Source: CAADGU01 sp964581605 (GTDB taxonomy: Bacteria; Chloroflexota; Anaerolineae; Promineifilales; Promineifilaceae). Taken from it: DNA of 28,640 bases. The notes beneath the pieces are model-generated. The model did not search any database, had not been told where the DNA came from, and saw only the letters and a list, made by a program, of their open reading frames with translations. The position numbers were made by a program, and so were the translations under genes. The stretch is from NCBI GenBank assembly GCA_964581605.1, contig CAZOPF010000078.1, positions 1-28,640 of the forward strand, read 5' to 3'. Numbering within the stretch: the stretch's first letter is position 1; each line of letters starts with the position of its first letter. Shown here piece after piece: positions 14,601 to 21,897 of the stretch.

Positions 14601-16004
14601 ATTATGGACCCGGAAACAAATGAGCCAGTGGTGCGCATTGGCGATTACTTTACAGACACGGCCGCCGACCGGGTGGAAGAGTTGGGCGTGGAGCAGGTGT
14701 ATGTCTTCTCGCCGATGACCTGTGAACTGCGGCGGGGGATTTGCACCAAATGTTATGGATTAGACCTGGCGCGGGGGAAGCCGGTGGAACGAGGCACGGC
14801 CGTAGGCATTGTGGCTGCCCAGTCCATTGGTGAACCCGGTACGCAGTTGACGCTACGTACCTTCCATACCGGTGGTACGGCCTCCGCCAGTGGTGACATC
14901 ACGCAGGGTCTGCCCCGCGTGGAAGAGCTGTTTGAGGCCCGCCAAAAGCCCAAGGGCGAAGCGGTCATTACAGAAATTGGCGGCCGGGCCGAAGTGCGTA
15001 TGGTAGATGGTGTGCGGCACGTCTTTGTCACCGACACCAAACTGGTAGATGATGTTTACGAAATTCCCGAAGGCTGGGACATCAAAATTGGCGACAATGA
15101 CGCCGTGGAACCGGGTGGCATTCTGGCCGAAAAGGCGGATGAAGTGATCTCTGCCCGGCATGGGGGCCGTGTGTCACGCAGCGGTGACCGGGTGACGGTG
15201 GTCTGGGAAAGCCGCGATGAGCGGGATTATGAGATTCCGGCCGGTATGCGATTGCTGGTTTCCGACGGCGAAGAGGTTTTTGCTGGTGGTCAGCTAACCG
15301 AAGGTTCTAAGAACCCGCACCGGATTCTGGATATTTTGGGGCGCGATGCGGTCACTCAATACTTGTTACAGGAAATGCAGCAGGTGTATCGGCCGCAGGG
15401 TCAAAACATCCATGACAAACATTTTGAGGTGATCATCCGCAAGATGTTGAGCAAGGTGGTCATCACCAATTCCGGCGATACAGAAATGCTGCCCGGCGAA
15501 CTGGTGGAGCTGGCTATCTTCCTGGAAGCCAACGAAGAGATCACGGAGGAGGGTGGCGAACCGGCCCAGGCAGAGCCGGTGCTGCTGGGTATTACCAAAG
15601 CGGCATTGAACACCGATAGTTTCCTGTCGGCCAGTTCCTTCCAGCACACCATCAAGGTATTGGCCAGTGCGGCTATTGCCGGCGCAGAAGACCAACTGAT
15701 GGGGCTGAAGGAAAATGTGATCATCGGTAAGCTGATTCCGGCCGGTACCGGCTTTGATCTGCACAATCGGCCAGCACCTGAACTACCTGACCTGTTAGAG
15801 GAAGAGGAAGAGGAGGAACTGCCCGCGTTTGACTTCTCCATTCCGCTTATGATTGATGACAATACTGACCCGGCGATCCTGGAAGCGCTGGCGGCCGCCA
15901 AAGAGAAACAAATGGCGGCGTTGCCAGCGGAGGAAGAGTACGAAATGGAATATGAGTATGGCTTTGACGAGGATGATCTGGAAGGGTTTGGGGATGAAGA
16001 GTAG
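11610..16004 (+). CDS. rpoC: DNA-directed RNA polymerase subunit beta'
   Basis: 1464 residues from GTG 11610, chosen because GGGAGGT (11597-11603) is ideally spaced and the first residues (VETTEFRSLRISLASPD) match the family start; the open frame upstream to 11505 crosses the leader terminator. The N-terminal zinc site is C59/C61/C74/C77. The catalytic magnesium loop NADFDGD is at 623-629. The second zinc site is C966/C1038/C1045/C1048. Residues about 138-327 are a long charged coiled-coil insertion between the zinc finger and the GMGAEAL-like region, where Thermus also has an insertion. The C terminus has acidic runs (EEEEEE, EDDLEGFGDEE). It forms the RNA polymerase core with beta; rpoB, its usual upstream partner, is absent here. 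Only three ACGGCCGT copies occur in this gene. Confidence 0.98.
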   Translation: METTEFRSLRISLASPDHMRTWSYGEVTKPETINYRRLRPEKDGLFCEAIFGPTRDWQCYCGKYKNVRYKGIVCDKCGVEVTRSSVRRERMGHIELAAPVAHVWYTRRVPSHMGLLLNVSRRNLDRVLYFAQYVITHVDEEARQRALKRLQEELEEAELRFEEDLQTNIGQATSGVQTRLAELETAILELNETFNDRLAAATDEVVREAKAVEQRLKNAKDKAAAEDIVLAAQLIVSAGEKVGREHSVLVQEITTERLTEVQREHEEAQQSQLAALQKELDELRSETQAVGDDMRGDLSVKLSRLRQQAQGNRELLESLEPMVFLNETDYRELKSKFGNVFRADMGAEALYDILRRMDLEKLSRELWREVRTTRSKQAAKRATKRLQVVEALRKSGNRPEWMILTVLPVIPPDLRPMVQLDGGRFATSDLNDLYRRVINRNNRLKRLLELGAPDVIVRNEKRMLQEAVDSLIDNSQRGKALSRRGRRELKSLSDMLKGKKGRFRRNLLGKRVDYSGRSVIVVGPNLKLGQCGLPKTMALELFRPFVISKLVEYGYASNVKGARRVIERQQPEVWQVLEEVIDGRPILLNRAPTLHRLGIQAFMPMLVEGKAIQLHPLVCSAFNADFDGDQMAVHVPLSRRAVDEAMELMMATRNLLKPANGEPIVGPSKDMVLGVYYLTLMRDGRKGEGQIFASMEEVETAYELGFLDIHAKIKVRTTTFNKEDHNRYKDGKPHEKIIETSPGRVLFNLALPEEFRFVNQVLDKGGVTRLINRVYRHLGDEATINLVDSIKAIGFRYATVSGTTIAVADLTIPEERQEILDAALKRVNEIDRQYRRGLLTEEEQYMRTIDTWNDAKDKVEKAVRDVMDPASPIAVMALSGAGKGGFGPITQLAGMRGLMADPQGRIIPVPIQSNFRQGLDTLEYFISTHGARKGLADTALRTADAGYLTRRLVDIAQDMIVMGADCGTDKGIYVRRSDNFGKQTLAERILGRVSAEEIMDPETNEPVVRIGDYFTDTAADRVEELGVEQVYVFSPMTCELRRGICTKCYGLDLARGKPVERGTAVGIVAAQSIGEPGTQLTLRTFHTGGTASASGDITQGLPRVEELFEARQKPKGEAVITEIGGRAEVRMVDGVRHVFVTDTKLVDDVYEIPEGWDIKIGDNDAVEPGGILAEKADEVISARHGGRVSRSGDRVTVVWESRDERDYEIPAGMRLLVSDGEEVFAGGQLTEGSKNPHRILDILGRDAVTQYLLQEMQQVYRPQGQNIHDKHFEVIIRKMLSKVVITNSGDTEMLPGELVELAIFLEANEEITEEGGEPAQAEPVLLGITKAALNTDSFLSASSFQHTIKVLASAAIAGAEDQLMGLKENVIIGKLIPAGTGFDLHNRPAPELPDLLEEEEEEELPAFDFSIPLMIDDNTDPAILEALAAAKEKQMAALPAEEEYEMEYEYGFDEDDLEGFGDEE

Positions 16005-16007
16005 TCA

Positions 16008-16031
16008 GTGAGCAGTGAGCAGTGAGCAGTG
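16008..16031. repeat. Heptamer array after rpoC
   Basis: Three perfect copies of GTGAGCA (16008-16028) and a partial fourth begin 3 bases after the rpoC stop. The unit is the same as in the array at 3738-3765. It has no facing arm of its own and is directly followed by the rpoC terminator. Confidence 0.85.
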
Positions 16032-16068
16032 AAACGGCCGTCTGGGATTCCAGACGGCCGTTTTTTTT
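16032..16068 (+). terminator. rpoC intrinsic terminator built from two ACGGCCGT palindromes
   Basis: AAACGGCCGTCTGG (16032-16045) pairs perfectly with CCAGACGGCCGTTT (16050-16063) across loop GATT and is followed by a run of eight T (16061-16068). Each arm contains one copy of the genome's iterated octamer. This is a textbook rho-independent terminator. Confidence 0.95.
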
Positions 16069-16120
16069 CTGGCGCGTGACTTTTGTGGCTGCTTGATATG
16101 CCATTTTGCACTCCCAATAG

Positions 16121-16169
16121 GCATTAAACCACTTTATGATCCGATTTGTGCATTATTGCACTTTATCGT
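16121..16169. repeat. Imperfect 20-bp direct repeat in the gap after rpoC
   Basis: GCATTAAACCACTTTATGAT (16121-16140) and GCATTATTGCACTTTATCGT (16150-16169) share about three quarters of their bases at a 29-bp offset. They lie upstream of the 75-residue protein gene and could be binding boxes or diverged copies. No clean promoter pair can be read through them. Confidence 0.4.
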
Positions 16170-16221
16170 ATGGCTGATGCCCGCGTCTTCATTCAGGTAT
16201 CTGCCATGGAGGATGTGAACA

Positions 16222-16449
16222 ATGTCTGTGGAGAAATGGGTCCTGTTAGGCACAAAGCAGTGTGAGATGGTTGGTAAAGAGGTGGAATTGATGGAAAAGC
16301 GCGTATACCCAACTGGCTTTCAAGATGGCGGTGGGGAAGCCTATCGGGTATTATTGCGCCGATGTTCGGCCGGTTACGAATGTGGTCATCTGGAAAACCC
16401 TTGTGTCTGGGCCGAAGAAGGGCACGACGGCCGCTTGTATATCCGATAG
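16222..16449 (+). CDS. Small cysteine-containing protein (75 residues), function unknown
   Basis: ATG 16222 is preceded by GGAGG about 9 bases upstream, the main reason to accept it. The protein has Cys14, Cys48, Cys54 and Cys61 (RRCSAGYECGHLENPCVWA), which could hold a metal, and otherwise mixed charged residues with no membrane segment or signal. It sits between the rpoC terminator and the leaderless promoter of the Rel-like gene, so it is probably its own transcription unit. I do not recognise a family. A spurious frame is possible, but codon usage looks like the neighbours. Confidence 0.55.
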   Translation: MSVEKWVLLGTKQCEMVGKEVELMEKRVYPTGFQDGGGEAYRVLLRRCSAGYECGHLENPCVWAEEGHDGRLYIR

Positions 16450-16489
16450 GTTGTTCAAACCGACAAAACTTCATAAAAACATCGTTAAG

Positions 16490-16518
16490 TGGACAATACG
16501 ACGTAGACGGCGTATACT
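16490..16518 (+). promoter_or_regulatory. Promoter of the Rel-like/STAND gene, predicted leaderless
   Basis: TGGACA (16490-16495) and TATACT (16513-16518) are separated by 17 bp. The ATG of the next gene starts at 16525, 7 bases after the -10, which is exactly where transcription should begin. No Shine-Dalgarno sequence precedes the ATG, so a leaderless message is predicted. Confidence 0.7.
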
Positions 16519-16524
16519 GGCAAC

Positions 16525-19500
16525 ATGGCAACGCAGGTAACGGCCGTCTCTCTTCCTCCTCTCCTTTCTTCCCTCATTCAACCGTATCTTTCTCCAGATG
16601 ATCAACAACAGGTGGCCAGGGCGTATCATCTGGCGGCCCAGGCTCACACCGGCTTTTTCCGGTCGGATGGTAGCGCGTATGTAGAACACGTCACGGCCGT
16701 AGCTGCCCAACTGGCCCACTGGTATGCGCCGGCACCTGTGCTGGCGGCTGGCTTGCTGCACGACATTCGCAAAGAGCGTTATGCAGCCGGTGTAACAGTC
16801 GCTGATGTCACGGCCGTCATGGGGGATGAAGTCGCTCACCTGGTAGAAAATGTCTCCCGATTGGGCCGGCTGGGCGCCCCTTACACCCCTGGCTACCCCG
16901 ATTCTGCCCAGGAACGCATGGCTCAAATTGCCGCGCAACTGCCCTGGGTGGCGCTCATGCTCCAGCTTTCCCCCCTGGCAGTAGTCATCAAAATTGCTGA
17001 TAAGCTGCACAACTTTGCCTCAATAGACGCTTTGCCAATAGAGCGACAAATCGCCTTTGCCAACGGGGTCATGTCTATTTTTGCCCCTTTTGCCGAGCGG
17101 CTGGGAATGCGTATAGCCAAACGCACTTTGGAAGATCATGCGTTTGCCATTTTGCAGCCAGAATTATTCCGCGATTTGCAGCAACGATACCCTGAAAGCG
17201 CCCGGCAAACGGCCATACAGCCCATCATCGCCCAAATGCAAGCAGCATTCACAGCCCAATCGCTGCCGGTTCAGTTAGCCACTCGCCATCGCAGCCTGTT
17301 TGACATGCACCGCCTGGAAACGACCGCAAAGAAAACCATTCCTCTTCATTTAGGTGACCCGGTGATTATTATTTGCCCAGATATTCCTGCCTGTTACCAG
17401 GCTTTGGGAGTGGTTCATGGCTTGTGGTCGCCACAACCGGGGCAAATTTGGGATTATATTGCTTCTCCTCGCCCCAATGGCTACCGTGCCTTGCATACCC
17501 GCCTGCATTTGGGAGAAGGTGAATGGTTAGCAGTGGTCATCCGTGATCCTCAGATGGATTTGGCGGCCGATTATGGCCTCACGGCCGTATGGCGGGGCGT
17601 GGCTGTTCAATTACAATCGCCATTTCCGGCCTGGCGCGAGCAGCCGGTAGGGCAGATTGGCGTTCTCACACCCATTGGGGATTTTATTTCGCTGCCCGCC
17701 GGGGCTACGCCGGTAGATTTTGCCTATGCCATTCACGTGGGCCTGGGGCATCAATGCACGGCCGTTCTTGTGAATGGCAAGCAGGCCACGCTCGATCAGC
17801 CTTTGGAAAATGGGGATGTGGTGCGTATTTTAACCGGTGCGGCACATGTTGGCCCTTCACCTGAATGGCTGGCGTTTGTTAAAACTGCACGTGCCCGCAG
17901 CGCCATTCGCCGCTGGCTGAAGGCGCAAAAGCCACAGGATGCGGCCGAAAGTGGCTGGCAAAAAGTGGACGAATTGTTACGTCCGGCCGGCCTCACACTC
18001 TCTGCGCCGCTGGTAATGAATCGGCTGACGGCCGTCGCCCGGCAGATGGGGTTTGATTCGCGTGATAGCCTGTTGCTGGCCGCCGGTCTTAATCAAGTTG
18101 ACCTGGCCCGTTTGATGCGGCTGATGCAAGATACGGCCGAAAGCAGTGATGACCTGCTGCCGCTCCGTGCCACAATAGTTTCCCTGGCAGAGGCGGATAT
18201 GTCGCAACGGTTGGCGGGTTGCTGCCGCCCGGCCCCGCCAGACCCTATCGTCGGCTATGTTACCAGAGGTGGCGTCCTCACCATTCACCGGGCAAATTGT
18301 TATAAAGTGCGCCGCCTGGCCCCGCTCATCCAGGCTGAATGGCCGGTCATTGAAATTCAGCCCAGGGCCGAAATTCAGCTATTGGCGTTGGATAGACCGG
18401 GGCTGGTGCGGGATGTCAGCCAGGTGGTGGCAGATGCCGACATTAACATGACCAGTTTTTATGCTGACCGGCTGGCGGACGGTTCAGCGCGGATCGTGTT
18501 GGGGTTGGGTGAAATTCCGCGCTGGCGGCTAGACCGGCTCATTGCGCAATTAGAAGGGGTTGATCAGGTGCGCCTGGTGGAGCGGCGAGCGCCAACGCTT
18601 TTTGGTCAACCGGGGCAAGATTCGGTGTTGGCGCGTCATTTTGAAAATCCGTATACATTGCGGCCGGTGAGTGGGGCGGGTTTTTACGGCCGTAAACGGG
18701 AACTACGTGAACTGATTAACAACCTGCGTGATGTGCGCCCTGGCGAGGCGGTGCTGTTATGGGGGCCACGCCGAATTGGTAAAACCTCACTCTTGTTAGA
18801 ATTTCAACAACGGGTTATGGCCAGCCAGGATTATGTGCTGGTGTTTTTGGATATGCAGCGATTGAGCGGCCGTTCCACCACCATCTTCATTCGTGATATT
18901 TTACGGGCCATCGCTCAGGCCATTGGGCAACCAGAAGTAACACCCCGGCTAAACCGCCTGAAACGTGATCCGCTGGGTTATTTCCGCAGTTTTCTCGATA
19001 ACAACCCCCATCTGCGCCATAAACATATTGTATTGATTATTGATGAATTTCAACTACTGCCTCACCTGACTGAGGAAGAAGTGAGTCTGGCGGATATTAA
19101 CCGCGTTTTTCGCAGTCTGATCCAACATCGGGGCGGTTTGAGCATTATTTTTAGCGGCGGGGGTGTTTTGGATAGTCTGCTGCGCCAGCCGGATGCGTCT
19201 TTTATGCTGGAAGTGGCGCGTTATCAGAAGGTGGATTGTCTGGATGAACCAGCGGCGCGGCAACTGGTGGTGGAACCGGCACATCGTGTGACCTATACGC
19301 CTACGGCCGTAGACAGTTTGCTCACCCTCACAGCCCGCCACCCCTACTATCTGCAATGGTTATGCGGCGAATTGATGTCCCGTGCAGACCGGGATGAGCG
19401 GCAGGTGATTGCTGATGAGCATGTGGAACATTTGCTGACCGATTGGCTGCCGGAGCAGGGAGAGCAGTTCTTTAACCATTTGTGGGGCAGCTCGGCCGGA

Positions 19501-19788
19501 TTTACACGGCCGCAGCAGTTCTTGAGCAAACTGGTGCTGGTAGCGCTGGCCGAACACGGTGATGTCACGGAGGGGATGTCGCTGGCTGATATGGAAGCGT
19601 TGTTGGGCAAGGTGTTGGTGGATGTGCCTCGTTTGTGGTATGTGCTGCAAGACCTGGCACAGATGGACACTGTGGCTGTGGTGGGGGAACGATATACCAT
19701 CAAAATGCTTCTTTTTTACCGATGGTTACGAGCAAATTATACCGTTGCCCATGTGCTGAAAGAGCGTTTGCGCGTGGATGCCGGGTGA
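16525..19788 (+). CDS. Rel/SpoT-like protein fused to a C-terminal STAND/Orc-type ATPase
   Basis: 1087 residues. The N-terminal 700 follow the long Rel/SpoT order. An HD-like domain comes first (H55, H79-D80, D159 in IKIADKLHN), with HDIRKE where active hydrolases usually read HDxxED. A synthetase-like region (about 200-375) keeps WDYIASPRPNGYRALHT (309-325) but has AVVIRD (336-341) where EVQIRT carries the catalytic Glu, and lacks a clear GRxK motif. TGS follows at about 378-440, the conserved Cys pair C566-C567 with HRANC (C592), and an ACT domain at about 613-690. Residues 715-1087 are an extra ATPase: FYGRKREL at 720, Walker A GPRRIGKTS (747-755), Walker B IIDEF (D840/E841), then a helical/winged end. 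It probably senses a nucleotide or stalled ribosomes rather than making (p)ppGpp. I know of no such fusion. Confidence 0.88.
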   Translation: MATQVTAVSLPPLLSSLIQPYLSPDDQQQVARAYHLAAQAHTGFFRSDGSAYVEHVTAVAAQLAHWYAPAPVLAAGLLHDIRKERYAAGVTVADVTAVMGDEVAHLVENVSRLGRLGAPYTPGYPDSAQERMAQIAAQLPWVALMLQLSPLAVVIKIADKLHNFASIDALPIERQIAFANGVMSIFAPFAERLGMRIAKRTLEDHAFAILQPELFRDLQQRYPESARQTAIQPIIAQMQAAFTAQSLPVQLATRHRSLFDMHRLETTAKKTIPLHLGDPVIIICPDIPACYQALGVVHGLWSPQPGQIWDYIASPRPNGYRALHTRLHLGEGEWLAVVIRDPQMDLAADYGLTAVWRGVAVQLQSPFPAWREQPVGQIGVLTPIGDFISLPAGATPVDFAYAIHVGLGHQCTAVLVNGKQATLDQPLENGDVVRILTGAAHVGPSPEWLAFVKTARARSAIRRWLKAQKPQDAAESGWQKVDELLRPAGLTLSAPLVMNRLTAVARQMGFDSRDSLLLAAGLNQVDLARLMRLMQDTAESSDDLLPLRATIVSLAEADMSQRLAGCCRPAPPDPIVGYVTRGGVLTIHRANCYKVRRLAPLIQAEWPVIEIQPRAEIQLLALDRPGLVRDVSQVVADADINMTSFYADRLADGSARIVLGLGEIPRWRLDRLIAQLEGVDQVRLVERRAPTLFGQPGQDSVLARHFENPYTLRPVSGAGFYGRKRELRELINNLRDVRPGEAVLLWGPRRIGKTSLLLEFQQRVMASQDYVLVFLDMQRLSGRSTTIFIRDILRAIAQAIGQPEVTPRLNRLKRDPLGYFRSFLDNNPHLRHKHIVLIIDEFQLLPHLTEEEVSLADINRVFRSLIQHRGGLSIIFSGGGVLDSLLRQPDASFMLEVARYQKVDCLDEPAARQLVVEPAHRVTYTPTAVDSLLTLTARHPYYLQWLCGELMSRADRDERQVIADEHVEHLLTDWLPEQGEQFFNHLWGSSAGFTRPQQFLSKLVLVALAEHGDVTEGMSLADMEALLGKVLVDVPRLWYVLQDLAQMDTVAVVGERYTIKMLLFYRWLRANYTVAHVLKERLRVDAG

Positions 19789-19796
19789 ATGGGAGT

Positions 19797-19838
19797 GGTG
19801 GCTGGTGGCTGGTGGCTGATGTTAGCCATCAACCACCA
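19797..19838. repeat. Heptamer-array hairpin between the two STAND genes
   Basis: Units GGTGGCT x3 (19797-19817), GATGTTA, then GCCATCA and ACCACCA (19825-19838). TGGTGGCTGAT pairs with the facing half across a short loop. It fills most of the 61-base gap and is directly followed by AAAGG and the next ATG, so it does not obviously stop transcription. Confidence 0.8.
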
Positions 19839-19849
19839 TAAAGGATACG

Positions 19850-21253
19850 ATGATGAGTGGTTATTTGAGTCGTGAACCAGTTTTGCAAGTGGCCGGGTTT
19901 GTGGGGCGGCAGGTGGAGTTAGCGTGGCTGGCGGATATGCTGGGACGGCCGTCGCCACAAAATTGCAACCTGGTGGGTGAGCCGCGCATTGGCAAAAGTT
20001 CGCTGCTTATGCAGACGGCCGCCCGGCGTTTGGGCATTCCGCCGGGCGAAGTGGGGCTGCATGTGGGGCTGCGGCTGGCAGAGTTGCCTGATTACCGGGC
20101 CGTTACGTTTTGGCGCGAGATGCTGCTACGACTGGCACAGGCACAGCAGACAGCCGGGTTAAACGCGGCCGTAGAAACCGCGTTGCCGGCCGCTTCTGCT
20201 GATGACGCACGTTCACTTTTTGATGCCCTGGACGAAACTGTAGACCTGCTGCTTACGGCAACAGTCTGCCGTCGCATTTTTTTCTTGATTGATGATTTTG
20301 ATTTGCTGTTGCCCGGTTTTGCCAGCCGAGACCTGGATTGGCTGCGGGCTTTAGCCACCCGCTATACGGAGTCACTGGCGTTTGTCATTACCAGCAGCGA
20401 TTCGTTGGTAACATTGAGTGATAAGCTGTTGCGCCGGGAAGAGATTGAGACCCCCGTCTCCCCTTTTGCCAACATGTTTCATAATCGGGCATTGGCGTTG
20501 CTGACGGCCGATGAAGCAGAACAGTTATGCCAGGAAACGGCCGTAGCAGAACGTCAACCAACGCTTCTTCCGGCTGATGTCGCCTTCTTGCTTAGAGAGG
20601 TGGGGCGGCATCCAGCACTATTGAAAATGGCTTTAAGTTACTTCTTTGAGGCCCGGCAGTATGCGCAGAGCGAAGAGGTGTGGCCCATAGTGGCCGATGA
20701 TATACGCCTGGATGAGCAGGCACGGTGGTTGTGTCGTCAGTTGTGGCAGCGGCGGACCCCGGCAGAGCAGGCGATCCTGGCTGCTTTGCCAGGAGCTGAT
20801 GGTGAACCAGAGCCAATCTTACTGAATCGTTTGAAGAAGCATATAGGGGTAGTGGAGGAGCGTAATGGCCGCACCGTACTATTTGCTGATCTCTTTGCTT
20901 ATTGGTTGAGGCGAGAATTTAGCTGTGAGGGGGAAGCCATGCAACAGGCGGCCGTTTTGTTACCACCGACCGATGAATTCACTTATCTGGCGGACAAACG
21001 TTTGCTGTATATGAACAACAACGAAATCAAACTAACAGCCCTCGAAGGGCGGCTGTTGGATTATTTGTTGGCGCATAAAAATGATGTTTGCACAGTGGAT
21101 GAGTTATTGGCGCATGTGTGGGGGGATGGCAAAACACGTTTTGTAGTGGAAAAAGCCATCAATCGGCTTCGTTTGAAAGTTGAGCCAGATCCAAAACGGC
21201 CGCGCTTTTTGCTATCAGCACGCGGCGAGGGTTACATGCTACGTGTGGAATAA
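19850..21253 (+). CDS. STAND-type ATPase with C-terminal OmpR-type winged-helix DNA-binding domain
   Basis: 467 residues; ATG 19850 and ATG 19853 are both possible after AAAGG. FVGRQVELAWL (17-27) leads into Walker A GEPRIGKSS (43-51). Walker B is FFLIDDFD with D148/D149, followed by a sensor-like strand (FVITSSDS) and a helical lid. Residues about 372-467 match the Trans_reg_C winged helix of OmpR/PhoB regulators (LTALEGRLLDYLLAHKN, DELLAHVWG, VEKAINRLRLKV, GEGYMLR). There is no receiver domain, so control would come from ATP binding, as in STAND regulators such as MalT or AfsR. It is downstream of, and in the same direction as, the Rel-like/STAND gene, whose ATPase has the same motif style; the pair probably act together, with this member binding DNA. 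Confidence 0.88.
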   Translation: MMSGYLSREPVLQVAGFVGRQVELAWLADMLGRPSPQNCNLVGEPRIGKSSLLMQTAARRLGIPPGEVGLHVGLRLAELPDYRAVTFWREMLLRLAQAQQTAGLNAAVETALPAASADDARSLFDALDETVDLLLTATVCRRIFFLIDDFDLLLPGFASRDLDWLRALATRYTESLAFVITSSDSLVTLSDKLLRREEIETPVSPFANMFHNRALALLTADEAEQLCQETAVAERQPTLLPADVAFLLREVGRHPALLKMALSYFFEARQYAQSEEVWPIVADDIRLDEQARWLCRQLWQRRTPAEQAILAALPGADGEPEPILLNRLKKHIGVVEERNGRTVLFADLFAYWLRREFSCEGEAMQQAAVLLPPTDEFTYLADKRLLYMNNNEIKLTALEGRLLDYLLAHKNDVCTVDELLAHVWGDGKTRFVVEKAINRLRLKVEPDPKRPRFLLSARGEGYMLRVE

Positions 21254-21304
21254 AGGAGTGTGTGTCAGTTAGTACCTTTGGCTTACGCCTTAACGCTAAT
21301 TTTG

Positions 21305-21333
21305 TTGACAAATCAACCCGCCTTTCCTATTAT
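21305..21333 (+). promoter_or_regulatory. Sigma-70 promoter of the small duplicated protein
   Basis: TTGACA (21305-21310), 17 bp, TATTAT (21328-21333). A second possible -10, TATACT, lies at 21344-21349. Transcription would start near 21340 and give a 45-base leader with its own ribosome-binding site, so the gene can be expressed independently of the STAND pair. Confidence 0.75.
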
Positions 21334-21384
21334 CCCTCTCTGCTATACTGTTTAGCCTTTGTATTAGTAGTTATTGAGGATTTC

Positions 21385-21867
21385 ATGTTAATGACGACCG
21401 TGATAGAAATTAGAGCCGATGATGACATTTTAGCTCATCTTCAATTTAAGCCTTATCGCAACTCGGTGGAACGCCGGGCTGTTCAATTTTTGCCGGGGGC
21501 GAATGAGCCGCAAACGACCAATATCCAGACGCCCTGGGGTGAAACATTGCTATGCAAACCTGGTGATTATATTGTCAGCGAGATGAATACGCCTAAAGAT
21601 CGTTGGCCGGTGGATCGGGAGATTTTTGAGGCAAGCTATCTGGAAGTGAAACCGGGACGTTTTGTTAAGCGGCCGTTGACCTACCTGGTGCCTCTGGTGG
21701 AGGTAACTCGTGATCCAAACCAACATGTCATGGTGCATACCATGGAAGGCGCTGTAACGGTACGTGCTGGCGATTTTTATCTGGCGCGGGGCATGAAGGG
21801 CGAAATCTGGCCGTATCCCAGAGACAAAGCCGATACCAGTCTGATCCCGGCTGATTTTGCAGAGTAG
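21385..21867 (+). CDS. Uncharacterised 160-residue protein with an internal duplication
   Basis: I chose ATG 21385 because TGAGGA lies 6-7 bases upstream and a promoter is placed correctly for it; the open frame back to 21262 crosses that promoter. The second ATG at 21391 is also possible. The protein shows two versions of one pattern: CKPGDYIVSEM...WPVDREIF (about residues 55-82) and VRAGDFYLARGMKGEIWPYP (about 128-147), i.e. a GD-aromatic core followed by a WP motif. Short proteins with PGDY...P...IFE..Y are widespread but unassigned as far as I know. It has no signal or membrane segment. It follows the STAND-winged-helix gene and could be a regulated target or third component; this is only positional inference. 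Confidence 0.7.
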   Translation: MLMTTVIEIRADDDILAHLQFKPYRNSVERRAVQFLPGANEPQTTNIQTPWGETLLCKPGDYIVSEMNTPKDRWPVDREIFEASYLEVKPGRFVKRPLTYLVPLVEVTRDPNQHVMVHTMEGAVTVRAGDFYLARGMKGEIWPYPRDKADTSLIPADFAE

Positions 21868-21881
21868 GGTTTCTGGTTTCT
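21868..21881. repeat. Short heptamer repeat (GGTTTCT x2)
   Basis: GGTTTCT GGTTTCT follows directly after the stop of the 160-residue protein gene. It is the smallest member of the heptamer-array class here. The unit GGTTTCT recurs twice at 25073-25097. Confidence 0.5.
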
Positions 21882-21897
21882 ATGCTCATTCTATGCG

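Noticed and set aside
16525..18600. Calling the Rel-like gene a bifunctional (p)ppGpp synthetase/hydrolase
   Set aside because: Key catalytic positions of both sites appear changed (HDIRKE, AVVIRD), so domain order alone does not justify the enzymatic name.
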